NCBI RefSeq assembly: GCF_000341735.1
Contig: NZ_KB455575.1
Span: forward strand, 2,321,802-2,385,801
Origin: Methylotuvimicrobium buryatense 5G
GTDB taxonomy: Bacteria; Pseudomonadota; Gammaproteobacteria; Methylococcales; Methylomonadaceae
Length of the DNA: 64,000 nucleotides
Direction of reading: 5' to 3'
The notes under the pieces are model-generated. The model was given only the letters and a program-made list of their open reading frames with translations, was not told the origin of the DNA and made no database searches. The translations under genes were made by a program, and so were the position numbers. Below are positions 32,593 through 41,971 of this stretch, in pieces (the stretch's first letter is position 1; each line of letters opens with the position of its first letter).

Positions 32593-33820
32593 ATAACTCC
32601 TCGAACTTAGCCTGCCTTCCCGAAAACCCGCCGGGTAATGCCGGTTTCGTATCCCAGGCAATCGGCAATTCCAATTCAAACACGGTCCCCATGCCCGGCA
32701 CCGAGTCGCAACTCACCTTGCCGTGATGCGCTCTAACAACGCTGTCGACAACGGCAAGCCCTAAACCTGTGCCGCTGCTTTTCGTGGTATAAAAAGGTTC
32801 GAATACCCTCTGATACAAAGCCTTTTCAATGCCCGGTCCGGTATCGCGAACGGTAAAGATAATTTTTTGCCGCGAAGACCGTTCCACCGTCAACGCAACA
32901 ACACCTTTTCCAGCACAGGCCTCAAAGGCATTGTTCAATAAATTCATAATCGCACCGCGTAATGCCGGCTCGTTACCCGTCAATATCTCGAAGCCCGCCT
33001 CATTTTTGAGGTTAAATTCAACAGAGTTACAGGCTGCTAAGCGGTCCGTCATTGCATCTTCGACATTGCCTAGCAAGTCATGCAGTGCGAAAGTCGCCAT
33101 CGACAAACGCCCTTCCTTCGCGAAAATCAGCATATCGTTCACCTGTCTTTCTAAATAATGCAGGCGTTCGAGAATCTTGCTTGAAAATTGTTGCCGTTTG
33201 CTCTCGCCTATACCGGGCCTTGACATTTGCGAAGCATACAAAATAGCGGTCGATAACGGTGTTCTGACTTGATGAGCCAGGCTCGCGATCATTTCGCCCA
33301 TTGCCGATAAATTATTTTGCCTATCGACCAGATCCTGCAAGACCCGCATTTCGCTTACGTCAGACAACAAAACCAGTTGCCCCGCGCCTTCAGTCAATGC
33401 GTTATAACTCAAGCCGACACGCTTACCGCTCGGTAATTGCCGCTCGTGGGGGTTCTCGGAAACCGATTTAAGACTGCGTCCGGCTACTTCAGACCAAGGC
33501 CTTTGCAATAATGGCTCACCTAAATATTCGAGCGCTGTGGGGTTGCAATCGGCGACTTTGCCGGAAGGATCGATAATCAAAATACCGGCCGGTAAAGCGG
33601 CGAGTATTTGCCGTAAACGTGCCGCGAATTTTTCGTTTTCCAATAGCGTTTTAAGTCTCTCGCTACGTGCTGCGGCCAACTCATCGCTCAGTTTTGCGAC
33701 TTGCCGCTCCAAATTTTGATAGGAAACCGTTAAGTCTTGAGACAACTCGTTGAAAAGTCGAAAGGCATCGGCGAGTTGTTCGGTTTTGTTGTGGGATTGT
33801 GAAATCGTTGATGAAGACAT
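32576..33820 (-). CDS. fleS: FleS/FlrB flagellar sensor histidine kinase
   Basis: The 414-residue soluble kinase has an N-terminal coiled coil, a PAS domain (about 70-170, LPAGILIIDPSGKVADCN), the phospho-histidine in ASLAHQVRTPL and a HATPase domain (MNLLNNAFEACAGKG, DTGPGIE, GTGLGLAVV). HQVRTP is the FleS/FlrB form. It is the partner of FleR, overlapping it by 17 bp. A -24/-12 site lies 35 bp upstream. Confidence 0.94.
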   Translation of the reverse strand: MSSSTISQSHNKTEQLADAFRLFNELSQDLTVSYQNLERQVAKLSDELAAARSERLKTLLENEKFAARLRQILAALPAGILIIDPSGKVADCNPTALEYLGEPLLQRPWSEVAGRSLKSVSENPHERQLPSGKRVGLSYNALTEGAGQLVLLSDVSEMRVLQDLVDRQNNLSAMGEMIASLAHQVRTPLSTAILYASQMSRPGIGESKRQQFSSKILERLHYLERQVNDMLIFAKEGRLSMATFALHDLLGNVEDAMTDRLAACNSVEFNLKNEAGFEILTGNEPALRGAIMNLLNNAFEACAGKGVVALTVERSSRQKIIFTVRDTGPGIEKALYQRVFEPFYTTKSSGTGLGLAVVDSVVRAHHGKVSCDSVPGMGTVFELELPIAWDTKPALPGGFSGRQAKFEELYDEAI

Positions 33821-33854
33821 AAACTGATCGCTCCGGATGGTTCAATCAGATTAG

Positions 33855-33871
33855 AGCAAAATACGGACCAC
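33855..33871 (-). promoter_or_regulatory. Sigma-54 (-24/-12) promoter for fleSR
   Basis: The minus strand reads GTGGTCCGTATTTTGCT: the invariant GG and GC dinucleotides are correctly spaced (TGG to TTGC, 11 bp start to start), with T for C at the fourth position. It lies 35 bp before fleS in the 120-bp fleQ-fleS gap, matching the known FleQ control of fleSR in Pseudomonas. Confidence 0.65.
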
Positions 33872-33940
33872 TTTATTTCAACCGTACACTCAACGACTTA
33901 CCGTTAAACTCCTATTCCCTTCGTCAAAAATCTGTCGGCG

Positions 33941-35392
33941 TTATCGCTGCAGATCGTATTTACGAAGCTTTTCGACTAGCGTCGTTCTCTGCATTTTCAA
34001 GCGCTTGGCGGCATGCGCAACCACGCCGTTACATTCTTCCAGAGCCTGACGGATTAAATCGCTTTCCATGTCGCTTAAATATTCCTTCAAATCGATACCT
34101 TGCTTGGGTAATTGAAAAACTCCCGAGGAACTTCCCCCCGGATCGGTATTCCTGCGAACGGATTCCGGTTCGAATGAATCTTCCGTGACGATTTTTATGT
34201 TCTCCGGTACGACATAATGCTGAAACTTTTCCGGCAAGTCTTCTGCGTCAACTAAACCGTTCGGTTTGATAATCGCGAGTCTTTCGATCAAATTAGCCAA
34301 CTCCCTCACATTACCCGGCCATTGATGTTGCATTAATAGCGCAATCGCCGCATCGGTCAACCGCACGGAACCGCGATTCTCGGACGCCATTCTCTGTATC
34401 AAATCCTTTGCCAACAAAGGTATATCCTCGGCCCTATCTCTCAATGCCGGCATTTCGATCGGAAAAACGTTCAACCGGTAAAACAAATCCTCCCGAAACC
34501 GATTTTCTTTGATTTCGTCGTCCAATTTTCGATGCGTCGCGGCAATGATACGAACGTTACAATGCATTGTTTTATTGCTACCGACCCGTTCGAATGTCCG
34601 TTCTTGCAACACTCGCAATAGCTTGACCTGCATTGCCATCGGCATATCACCGATCTCGTCGAGAAACAACGTACCGCCTTCGGCCAATTCAAAACGGCCT
34701 TGCCGGGTCGATAACGCGCCTGTAAAAGCGCCTTTTTCATGCCCGAATAGCTCGCTCTCCAACAATTCGCCCGGAATCGCACCGCAATTAATCGGCACGA
34801 ACGGCTGATTGCTGCGTAACGACCAGTCATGCACAGCCCTAGCGACGACTTCTTTACCGGTACCAGACTCGCCCAAAATTAATACTGTTGCATCAGACTC
34901 GGCGACTTGATCAATGAGTTTACACACCTCGATAATCGCCTTGCTATTACCCTTGAGACGTTGCTTCGACGATAAGCGCCGCTCGTAAACTCGTCTATCA
35001 AGGGCATGGCGGAGTATTTGTCCGTTATAGATCGAAGCTAATATTTCATCTAATAATTTCTTCAATGCAGCATGAGTGGTCGGCCATACCAATTGTTGAA
35101 ACAGCATATCTTCGACTGCCGTAGGCAGCGCCGCAGCAACATCCTTATTTTTCAACAAAATCACCGGAGCCCGTTCGGTCTTCTCCAAGACGGATTTTAT
35201 AAGCGAAGCTTGCTTATCGATCGAATCGCCAATAAATACGGCAATTAAATCATCGCCGCAGCGTTCGATACCCTCGGTAATAGCGGTTGGAAGAGCCATT
35301 TCCACCCGGTGCTCCATAAATTCTAATACCGCTTTGAATTGAAGCGCTCTGGTTTGATTATCATCGATCAATACAATACACGGCCAAGCCAT
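33941..35392 (-). CDS. fleQ: FleQ/FlrA flagellar master regulator
   Basis: FleQ switches on flagellar genes with sigma-54 and in Pseudomonas also reads c-di-GMP. The 483-residue protein has a degenerate receiver domain (VLIDDN, but the phospho-acceptor position reads VFIGDS), as in known FleQ. The AAA+ domain has [14 protein letters not shown] and [12 protein letters not shown], and a Fis-type helix-turn-helix ends the protein ([21 protein letters not shown]). It stands first in the flagellar regulatory run fleQ-fleS-fleR-fliE. Confidence 0.95.
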   Translation of the reverse strand: MAWPCIVLIDDNQTRALQFKAVLEFMEHRVEMALPTAITEGIERCGDDLIAVFIGDSIDKQASLIKSVLEKTERAPVILLKNKDVAAALPTAVEDMLFQQLVWPTTHAALKKLLDEILASIYNGQILRHALDRRVYERRLSSKQRLKGNSKAIIEVCKLIDQVAESDATVLILGESGTGKEVVARAVHDWSLRSNQPFVPINCGAIPGELLESELFGHEKGAFTGALSTRQGRFELAEGGTLFLDEIGDMPMAMQVKLLRVLQERTFERVGSNKTMHCNVRIIAATHRKLDDEIKENRFREDLFYRLNVFPIEMPALRDRAEDIPLLAKDLIQRMASENRGSVRLTDAAIALLMQHQWPGNVRELANLIERLAIIKPNGLVDAEDLPEKFQHYVVPENIKIVTEDSFEPESVRRNTDPGGSSSGVFQLPKQGIDLKEYLSDMESDLIRQALEECNGVVAHAAKRLKMQRTTLVEKLRKYDLQR

Positions 35393-36025
35393 AATTCTTT
35401 TTTACCTGAAATATCCGTCTATCTTTGCGCGAGTATCCCGCGCTCTAAAATTTGGACTAGAAAATACGTCGAATGAAGGTTTTTTTCGCATGATGCCAAA
35501 AAAATCGGCATGCGGTAAGAGGTTAGCCTATTTTGATAAAAAATCCTTAACAATTCACGGCAAACGATATGAATTGCACCATCTAAAACCAAGCCATTAT
35601 AAAAAGATCCTATAAATTTGTTGCTTATATCCTTTGCGAACAAAATAACTGCTGTTTAAGCCTATAGGCGCCAACTTAAGAAAAAACGCATCATTCCGCA
35701 AGGGATGGCAATACGTAGCTTCACATTCATGCAGATATGACGAATAATGCTTCAAATTCGCCATAGATATAGACACGTAGGATTTGCAAGACGTTATTTA
35801 TCATGAAATCCTTAGTTGACACTTATGCGTTTAAGACCTGCAATGATCGCCTCGACAGACATAAGCCCGCCGTTACTAAAATAAACGATTTTTCAATTCG
35901 ATCGAAGTTGTATCGTCAATATTTCAAGCCTATCGTAGCAAAAAACAGAAACATCTCAGCTTCAGACTTGACAAAATTTCGTTATTAGAGAAACTAAAGC
36001 AGTTTTTTAAAATTAGAGCACCCCC
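35393..36025. other. Intergenic region upstream of fleQ and corC-like gene
   Basis: These 633 bp between two divergent genes hold no gene I can support. A short remnant of family D (GTTATTTATCATGAAATCCTTA) lies at 35793-35814. An open frame of 61 codons from 35803 begins in that remnant, has no ribosome site and is rejected. The promoters of fleQ and the corC-like gene must lie here, but I cannot place them. Confidence 0.6.
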
Positions 36026-37282
36026 TTGAACGATATTCCCCTTAGTATACTTTTCGGCACACTGGCACTTCTTCTTTTACTCTCGGCCTTTTTTTCCGGA
36101 TCGGAAACAGCCCTAATGACTATCAACCGTTATCGGCTGAAACATTTGGTAAAAAAACGCCATCGCGGGGCAACGAAAGCCCACAAACTTCTCAAGCGTC
36201 CCGACCGCCTGATCGGGCTGATATTATTAGGAAACAATTTCGTTAACGTCCTAGCTTCTTCTATTGTTACCGTCATTTCCATTCGCTTGGGCGGTGAATC
36301 GGCGATTGCCATCGGCGCCGGCGCGCTAACCTTGGCCATTCTAATCTTTTCCGAAGTGACGCCAAAGACTTTAGCCGCGATCAGACCCGAATCGTTAGCC
36401 TTCATATCCGCGTGGATTTACGTACCATTATTAAAGATATTTTATCCTATCGTTTGGATCGTCAATCTTATCTGCAATCTATTGCTTAGAATGTTCGGTA
36501 TTCATGTCTCGAAAAACAGGCAAGAAACCATTAATAAAGAAGAGCTCAAAAGCATCGTATCGGAAGCCGATAGTTTAATGCCCACACGTTATCACAATAT
36601 GATGCTGAGCATTTTAAACCTGGAGTCCGCTACGGTCGAAGACGTTATGACGCCGCGCAATGAAATCATCGGCATCGACTTGGAAGACCCCATTGAAACG
36701 ATTATCGAGTTTATTCAAAATAGTAAACATACACGCTTACCCGTCTATAAAAAAAGTATCGATAGAGTACTCGGCTTTCTGCATTTACGAACGGCGCTGT
36801 CGTTCAGCAATCAGCCGGAATTCGATAAGCAACAAATTACCAAAAACCTTATCAAGCCTTATTTCATTCCTGAAAACACGCCGTTACACACACAAATGCA
36901 ATATTTCAAGAACGAAAGAATTCGTATCGGACTGGTGGTCGACGAGTACGGCGATGTTCTAGGATTGGTTACATTAGAAGATTTATTGCAAGAAATCGTG
37001 GGTGAATTAGTCAACGAAGACTTAGGCGTCCTCAAACAGCCCGACGGCAGTTACCTGGTCGATGCCAGCTTGACCGTACGCGAATTAAACCGCATCGCCA
37101 ATTGGGAACTTCCTACCGAAGGCCCGAAAACAATCAACGGATTGATTATCGAATTCATGGAAACCATCCCGGAACCGGGAACCAGTTTAAAATTGCACGG
37201 TTATCCGGTAGAAATCATCAAACGTAACAAAAACTCGGTGACTCAAGTCAAGTTTCTTCCGTTTAAGACAGCCCATCATTAG
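36026..37282 (+). CDS. CNNM/CorC-HlyC family membrane protein (YfjD-like)
   Basis: The 418-residue protein has a DUF21/CNNM membrane domain (about 1-175, with four hydrophobic stretches including AFFSGSETALMTINRYRLKHL), two CBS domains (about 195-335, VVDEYGDVLGLVTLEDLLQEIVGE) and a CorC_HlyC C-terminal domain (about 345-415). It closely resembles E. coli YfjD from memory. The family is implicated in magnesium and cobalt export or homeostasis. The start is TTG at 36026, without a strong ribosome site; no ATG fits the conserved N-terminus. The next genes on this strand encode FHA and PilZ proteins. Confidence 0.93.
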   Translation: MNDIPLSILFGTLALLLLLSAFFSGSETALMTINRYRLKHLVKKRHRGATKAHKLLKRPDRLIGLILLGNNFVNVLASSIVTVISIRLGGESAIAIGAGALTLAILIFSEVTPKTLAAIRPESLAFISAWIYVPLLKIFYPIVWIVNLICNLLLRMFGIHVSKNRQETINKEELKSIVSEADSLMPTRYHNMMLSILNLESATVEDVMTPRNEIIGIDLEDPIETIIEFIQNSKHTRLPVYKKSIDRVLGFLHLRTALSFSNQPEFDKQQITKNLIKPYFIPENTPLHTQMQYFKNERIRIGLVVDEYGDVLGLVTLEDLLQEIVGELVNEDLGVLKQPDGSYLVDASLTVRELNRIANWELPTEGPKTINGLIIEFMETIPEPGTSLKLHGYPVEIIKRNKNSVTQVKFLPFKTAHH

Positions 37283-37378
37283 CGCTATTTTTTTGCATGC
37301 GTTATCACAGGATTTTTTGGGCAACTGAATTAATACGGTCTATACTTTACATCTGATAGTTAAGTACTCGCGGATACC

Positions 37379-38014
37379 ATGGCAAAATTCACCGTTTTTT
37401 TCAAAGATAAAGCGATCGATTCGGTATTGTTTGAATCGGGCGTTATGCATATCGGCCGCGACGAAAGCAATGATCTGACACTCAACAGCTTGGCCGTAGC
37501 TCCGGCACATGCTGCCGCGATTATTAAGCAAAACGGTTGCCTAATCAAACAACTCAACGATGATTTTCCATTGATCGTCAATGGCGAAAAGCTTAAAGAA
37601 TGCCTTCTTAATAATAACGACCGCATTACCCTTGGAAAATATTCGCTGATCTTTAATACCACGGAATCGGTGGCCGAAATACCCAAGCACGAAAGTCCCG
37701 AGGTTAACCAGCTGAATCAGGAAATCGAGCACAACCTGAACCTGCCCGAAGCTAACCTTCAGGTCATGGACGGACAGCATATCGGACGAATTCTTCCCAT
37801 GAAAAAAGCCATGACTCGATTAGGACGAAACGGCGGAGGAATTGCCGTTATCGCCCGACGAAAAGAAGGTTACTTTATTTCTTCGCTGGAAAATAACTCG
37901 AACATGACGATCAATAATCAGCCATTGGGCGATAAAACCGTAAAGTTGAATAACAACGACCTGATTGTTATCGACAATACGACCCTACAGTTTTTTCAAA
38001 ATCCACACAAATGA
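37379..38014 (+). CDS. Tandem FHA-domain protein
   Basis: FHA domains bind phosphothreonine. The 211-residue protein has two: residues about 20-95 (MHIGRDESNDLTLNSLAVAPAHA, with GR and a weak SxxH-type site) and about 130-205 (RLGRNGGGIAVIARRKEGYFI, NNQPLGDKTVKLNNNDLI). There is no enzyme domain and no membrane segment. Its stop overlaps the start of the PilZ gene, so the two act together or at least are made together. A PP2C phosphatase gene far downstream (63.8 kb) shows that Ser/Thr phosphorylation exists in this organism. Confidence 0.88.
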   Translation: MAKFTVFFKDKAIDSVLFESGVMHIGRDESNDLTLNSLAVAPAHAAAIIKQNGCLIKQLNDDFPLIVNGEKLKECLLNNNDRITLGKYSLIFNTTESVAEIPKHESPEVNQLNQEIEHNLNLPEANLQVMDGQHIGRILPMKKAMTRLGRNGGGIAVIARRKEGYFISSLENNSNMTINNQPLGDKTVKLNNNDLIVIDNTTLQFFQNPHK

Positions 38015-38385
38015 AGATCTCACCCTCCGACAAACGCCGTTATCATCGTATTTTTTACGACACCCCTGCACAATTGAGCTGCGACGAAATAAACCAGCCG
38101 TGCAGACTGGTCGACCTTTCATTGAAAGGCTGCCTGCTTCGCTTCGACGGCCCTTGGCTAGGCGACTTGGAAAAAATTTATATGCTCACATTCAGCCTTT
38201 CCGAGGACAACACGATTGCAATGGCGCTAAGCATATCTCATATCGTCGATGACACCGCCGGGTTTAAATGCGAACACATCGACATCGATAGCATCACGCA
38301 CTTAAGACGCCTCGTTGAATTGAATCTTGGCGATAGTGAATTATTGGAACGCGATTTACTTGCGCTGACCGAACTCGAGCTTTGA
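38011..38385 (+). CDS. PilZ-domain c-di-GMP receptor
   Basis: The 124-residue protein is a stand-alone PilZ domain. The c-di-GMP contacts are present: RRYHR (RxxxR, residues about 9-13) and DLSLKGCLL (D/NxSxxG, about 36-42). It overlaps the FHA gene by 4 bp. Targets of such small PilZ proteins include motility and exopolysaccharide systems. The ligand is made by GGDEF enzymes such as the one at 5.4 kb. Confidence 0.9.
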   Translation: MKISPSDKRRYHRIFYDTPAQLSCDEINQPCRLVDLSLKGCLLRFDGPWLGDLEKIYMLTFSLSEDNTIAMALSISHIVDDTAGFKCEHIDIDSITHLRRLVELNLGDSELLERDLLALTELEL

Positions 38386-38420
38386 GCAGCTTCCAGGCTA
38401 TAAGCGCGCGGGACAAGCCA

Positions 38421-39803
38421 TTAGCACTCAATCTCGCCCAATACATCCAATGCCTCCGCCAAATTAGTAACCGGGTAAATTCTTAATCCTTCAACGGCTT
38501 TTTTAGGGGCATTACTCTTCGGAATGACTGCCCTCTTAAAGCCGTGCTTGGCCGCATCGTTGATTCGCGCTAAACCGTTCGCAACCGGTCTAATTTCGCC
38601 ATTCAAACCCAGCTCTCCGAAAAAAAACGTATCATGCGGAATGATTTTATCTTTCAAGCTCGATACGATGCCGACTACGATCGCCAGATCGGAACTGGTT
38701 TCGGTAACCTTGATGCCGCCGACCACATTCGCATAAATTTCATCATTCGCGGTAAATATACCGCCGTGTCTCGATAATATCGCCAGCAACATCGCCAACC
38801 GGTTCTGGTCGAAGCCCACTGCCAAGCGCCGTGGATTACCGTATTGACACTCGGTAACCAATGCTTGGATTTCGACCAACAGAGGACGGGTACCTTCCCA
38901 CAGCACAGTCACGACACTACCCGAGGACGGCTTTTCGGCTCGGTTTAGGAACATCGCGGAAGGATTTTTAACCTCTTTGAGTCCGGTACCGTCCATCGCG
39001 AAAAAGCCCAATTCGCCAACGCTACCAAAACGATTCTTATCGGCTCTAAGCACCCTGAACCGAGCATCGTTAGTCGACGACAGCACCACTTGGGTATCGA
39101 CAATATGACTGAGGGTCATCGGCCCCGCCAACGATTGGTCCTTCGTAACATGACCGACCATGAATACCGAGACATTATGCCGCTTAGCATATTGAGTCAG
39201 ATAACTTGCAGACTCTCTAACTTGAGATACCGACCCCGGGGCAGAGTCGGTATCGTGGGTATACATGACCTGTATCGAATCGATCACTAAAACCTGCGGG
39301 TTGATTTCGTCCAGTACATCGCACACACTCTGCACAGAAGTTTCCGCGAGCATGTTGATCCGTTCGCCGGACACGTTCAGTCGGTGGGCCCGCTCGGCGA
39401 TTTGTTGCAAGGATTCTTCGCCTGAAACATAGAGAACATCAATCCCTCGCCGGGCCATATCGGCAATCGCCTGAAGTAATATAGTACTCTTACCGGCCCC
39501 CGGTGCGCCGCCGATCAGCGTTACGCTGCCTCTGACGACACCGCCCCCCAAAACCCTATCGAACTCGGAAATACCGGTCGAGAGCCGTTCCGCCTGAGCC
39601 AAATCGACATCGGACAATGCTTGCACGGATGACTTAATCCCGGAATAACCATCCGTTCTTTTATTCCGCTCGGATTTGCCCGAACCAAGCCGCACTTCTT
39701 TAATTGAATTCCAGGCTCCACAGGCCGTGCATTGCCCGTTCCAACGAGGGTAATCGGCACCGCACTCCTCGCATACGAAGGCCATTTTAGTTTTTTTACT
39801 CAT
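38421..39803 (-). CDS. radA: RadA DNA recombination/repair protein
   Basis: RadA is a RecA-like helicase that drives branch migration in recombination. The protein of 460 residues has an N-terminal zinc finger (CEECGADYPRWNGQCTAC), Walker A GGAPGAGKST, the RadA-specific KNRFG motif and a C-terminal Lon-like domain (PVANGLARINDAAKHGFKRAVIP). I chose ATG 39803 because it fits the family N-terminus (MSKKTKMAFVCEECG); a TTG at 39815 adds only four residues. Confidence 0.96.
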   Translation of the reverse strand: MSKKTKMAFVCEECGADYPRWNGQCTACGAWNSIKEVRLGSGKSERNKRTDGYSGIKSSVQALSDVDLAQAERLSTGISEFDRVLGGGVVRGSVTLIGGAPGAGKSTILLQAIADMARRGIDVLYVSGEESLQQIAERAHRLNVSGERINMLAETSVQSVCDVLDEINPQVLVIDSIQVMYTHDTDSAPGSVSQVRESASYLTQYAKRHNVSVFMVGHVTKDQSLAGPMTLSHIVDTQVVLSSTNDARFRVLRADKNRFGSVGELGFFAMDGTGLKEVKNPSAMFLNRAEKPSSGSVVTVLWEGTRPLLVEIQALVTECQYGNPRRLAVGFDQNRLAMLLAILSRHGGIFTANDEIYANVVGGIKVTETSSDLAIVVGIVSSLKDKIIPHDTFFFGELGLNGEIRPVANGLARINDAAKHGFKRAVIPKSNAPKKAVEGLRIYPVTNLAEALDVLGEIEC

Positions 39804-39917
39804 ACTGGATGACAATTACATCTATCGCATCAAGTTTCGGCAGAGGGTAAACATATTTAAAGCCTAATTTAAGCGGCCTTGAATACGAACAATAATCGTG
39901 GCATCGGTTCCTAATCA

Positions 39918-40589
39918 CTATTCTTGCGGTATACGATAACCGCGCCCGCGCAATGTTTCGATTGGCTTACTTGTCCCGTCGGGATCAAGCTTTTTTCTTA
40001 AACGACCAATAAAGACTTCGATCACGTTGCTGTCCCGATCGAAATCCTCTTCATAGATATGTTCAGTCAATACCGATTTTGATATGACTTCGCCTTTACG
40101 AAACATCAGATACTCAAGTACTTTGTATTCAAACGCGGTCAACTCGAGCCTCTCACCGGATACCCTGACCTCTTGTGCGGCAGTATCCAGCTCGATATTC
40201 GCGTGCTTTAAAACAGGATGCGCCTTGCCTCCGGAGCGCCTAATCAAGGCGTTTAGACGAGCTAGCAACTCTTCGTAATGAAAAGGCTTGACTAAATAAT
40301 CATCGGCGCCGGCTTCAAGACCTTCCACCTTTTCCTGCCAGCGGCTTCTTGCGGTCAAGATCAATATAGGAATAACCACCTCATCCTTACGCAAACGTTT
40401 TATCAATTCGATGCCTGAAAAATCGGGAAGGCCTATATCGACGATGGCCGCATCGACCGGGTATTCCTTACCCAAATAATAACCGTCACTGCCTTTATTG
40501 GCCGTATCGACGGCAAAGCCCTTATCGGTTAAGAATTTTTTGATTTGCTCGCACAGAATTAATTCGTCTTCAACGACTAAAATACGCAT
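39918..40589 (-). CDS. OmpR/PhoP-family response regulator
   Basis: The 223-residue protein has a receiver domain (ILVVEDE, phospho-acceptor in AAIVDIGLPD, lysine in LVKPF) and a winged-helix DNA-binding domain (ELTAFEYKVLEYLMFRKGEVISKS, NVIEVFIGRLRKKL, LRGRGYRI). It resembles the QseB/PhoP branch. It follows a PepSY gene by 13 bp. Such regulators usually have a kinase gene next to them; none is present, as radA follows on the same strand. Confidence 0.94.
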   Translation of the reverse strand: MRILVVEDELILCEQIKKFLTDKGFAVDTANKGSDGYYLGKEYPVDAAIVDIGLPDFSGIELIKRLRKDEVVIPILILTARSRWQEKVEGLEAGADDYLVKPFHYEELLARLNALIRRSGGKAHPVLKHANIELDTAAQEVRVSGERLELTAFEYKVLEYLMFRKGEVISKSVLTEHIYEEDFDRDSNVIEVFIGRLRKKLDPDGTSKPIETLRGRGYRIPQE

Positions 40590-40602
40590 CGTTCACTTCC
40601 TT

Positions 40603-40869
40603 TTACCTATCCCTACCTAATAATCGCCCTGTTTCGGCATCGATACGCTGATATTGTATTCTGCCGTCGGGTGTCAGGATTTTTATGACATGAACCTTTC
40701 GGTCTTCAATCGATTCGGTTTTAGCGCCCAGCACTTTGACTCTGCCGTCTTGACGAACTTGCTTGGTCGCTTCATCCAAACTCACCATCGCAACCATAAA
40801 TTCGCTTCCGAATGAAACCGAGACAGGTAATAATGCGGTCATGAATACCACTTTGATTAAATTTGTCAT
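40603..40869 (-). CDS. Small secreted PepSY-domain protein
   Basis: The 88-residue protein has a signal peptide (about 1-22) and one PepSY domain (SLDEATKQVRQDGRVKVLGAKTE, YQRIDAETGRLLGRDR). PepSY domains often inhibit proteases or sense the cell envelope. It shares a transcript with the following OmpR-type regulator, a pairing seen in many gammaproteobacteria, and may provide the periplasmic input or be a target. Confidence 0.85.
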   Translation of the reverse strand: MTNLIKVVFMTALLPVSVSFGSEFMVAMVSLDEATKQVRQDGRVKVLGAKTESIEDRKVHVIKILTPDGRIQYQRIDAETGRLLGRDR

Positions 40870-40978
40870 TGCTAATCCAGCACCTTAAATTAATATTCGC
40901 ATTTTGCCTTAAAAGCGACCAAGGCAACGATGCAGACCGAGCTTAAAGGGTTCATCTGAACCCTTACTGAATAAAAGG

Positions 40979-41962
40979 TTATTGAATCAACATTTTTTCG
41001 CCGAAGACACCCAGCGACTTGCCGAATGACGCACCGATTCTACCCGCTAACTTATCGAGTAAGCGCTCGGGCGGCGTAAAATTAACCAATTTTTCGGCGC
41101 CGATGACATGCTTGGCAACATAATTTGCACTACCGAAATCGTCGGCCAGACCCAATTCAACCCCTTCTTTCCCGGTCCAAACCATACCTGAAAATATCAA
41201 GTCAGTCTCTTTTAAACGTGTTCCACGACCTTCTTTCACCGCATCGATAAATTGCTGGTGCACTTGGCCGAGCAACTTCTGCATATGCTGAATTTCTTCT
41301 TCATCTACCGGTAAAAACGGATCGAGCATGCCTTTATGTTCCCCGGACGTCAGTAGACGTCGCTCTACCCCCAGTTTTTCTAGCGTATCGACGAAGCCGA
41401 AACCGTTCATCAACACGCCGATCGAACCGATCAGGCTGGCTTGATTCACATAAATTTTATCGGCAGCCGAAGCGACATAATAACCGCCGGACGCACAGAT
41501 ATCCCCGACAACCGATATAATCGGCAAATCGGGATATTCTTTTTTCAATTGTCTGATTTCGTGAAAAATATAGTCCGACTGCACAGGGCTCCCACCCGGT
41601 GAATTGACATTCAGAATGATGCCGCGCGTGCTATTGTCTTTCGCGGCTTGACGCAGCCCCTTGATAATACGGTCAGCATTGGCATCCTTATCCTCGGCAA
41701 TCATGCCGACCACGTCAATTACCGCGGTATGGCCCTTAACGTCCAAACCCATCCCGATGTCGTCCTTCCACTTTGGAAACATAATTGCCGCAAAAATGGC
41801 AACCAAATACAAAAAAGTCAGCATTTTGAAAAAAATGCCCCAGCGCCTTGCTCTTCTTTGTTCCGTTATCGCCGCAAAAGCTAATTTTTCTATCGCTTCC
41901 CGCTCCCAACCGTCTTTCCGTTCCGATTTTGCAACGGCCTCGCTGTCATTATTGCTTTCCAC
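40979..41962 (-). CDS. sppA: S49-family signal peptide peptidase (SppA-like)
   Basis: It should degrade cleaved signal peptides in the inner membrane. The 327-residue protein has one N-terminal membrane segment (about 46-63, MLTFLYLVAIFAAIMF) and a single S49 domain with the nucleophile serine in GDICASGGYYVAS and the NSPGGSPVQSD oxyanion strand. GSIGVLM is also typical. This is the short, one-domain form (E. coli SppA has two). It is separated from the HAD gene by 9 bp and belongs to the rluC-HAD-sppA operon. Confidence 0.93.
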   Translation of the reverse strand: MESNNDSEAVAKSERKDGWEREAIEKLAFAAITEQRRARRWGIFFKMLTFLYLVAIFAAIMFPKWKDDIGMGLDVKGHTAVIDVVGMIAEDKDANADRIIKGLRQAAKDNSTRGIILNVNSPGGSPVQSDYIFHEIRQLKKEYPDLPIISVVGDICASGGYYVASAADKIYVNQASLIGSIGVLMNGFGFVDTLEKLGVERRLLTSGEHKGMLDPFLPVDEEEIQHMQKLLGQVHQQFIDAVKEGRGTRLKETDLIFSGMVWTGKEGVELGLADDFGSANYVAKHVIGAEKLVNFTPPERLLDKLAGRIGASFGKSLGVFGEKMLIQ

Positions 41963-41971
41963 TTGTTAACC

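Noticed and set aside
35803-35988. 61-codon frame upstream of the corC-like gene
   Set aside because: It begins in a family D remnant, lacks a ribosome site and resembles nothing I know.
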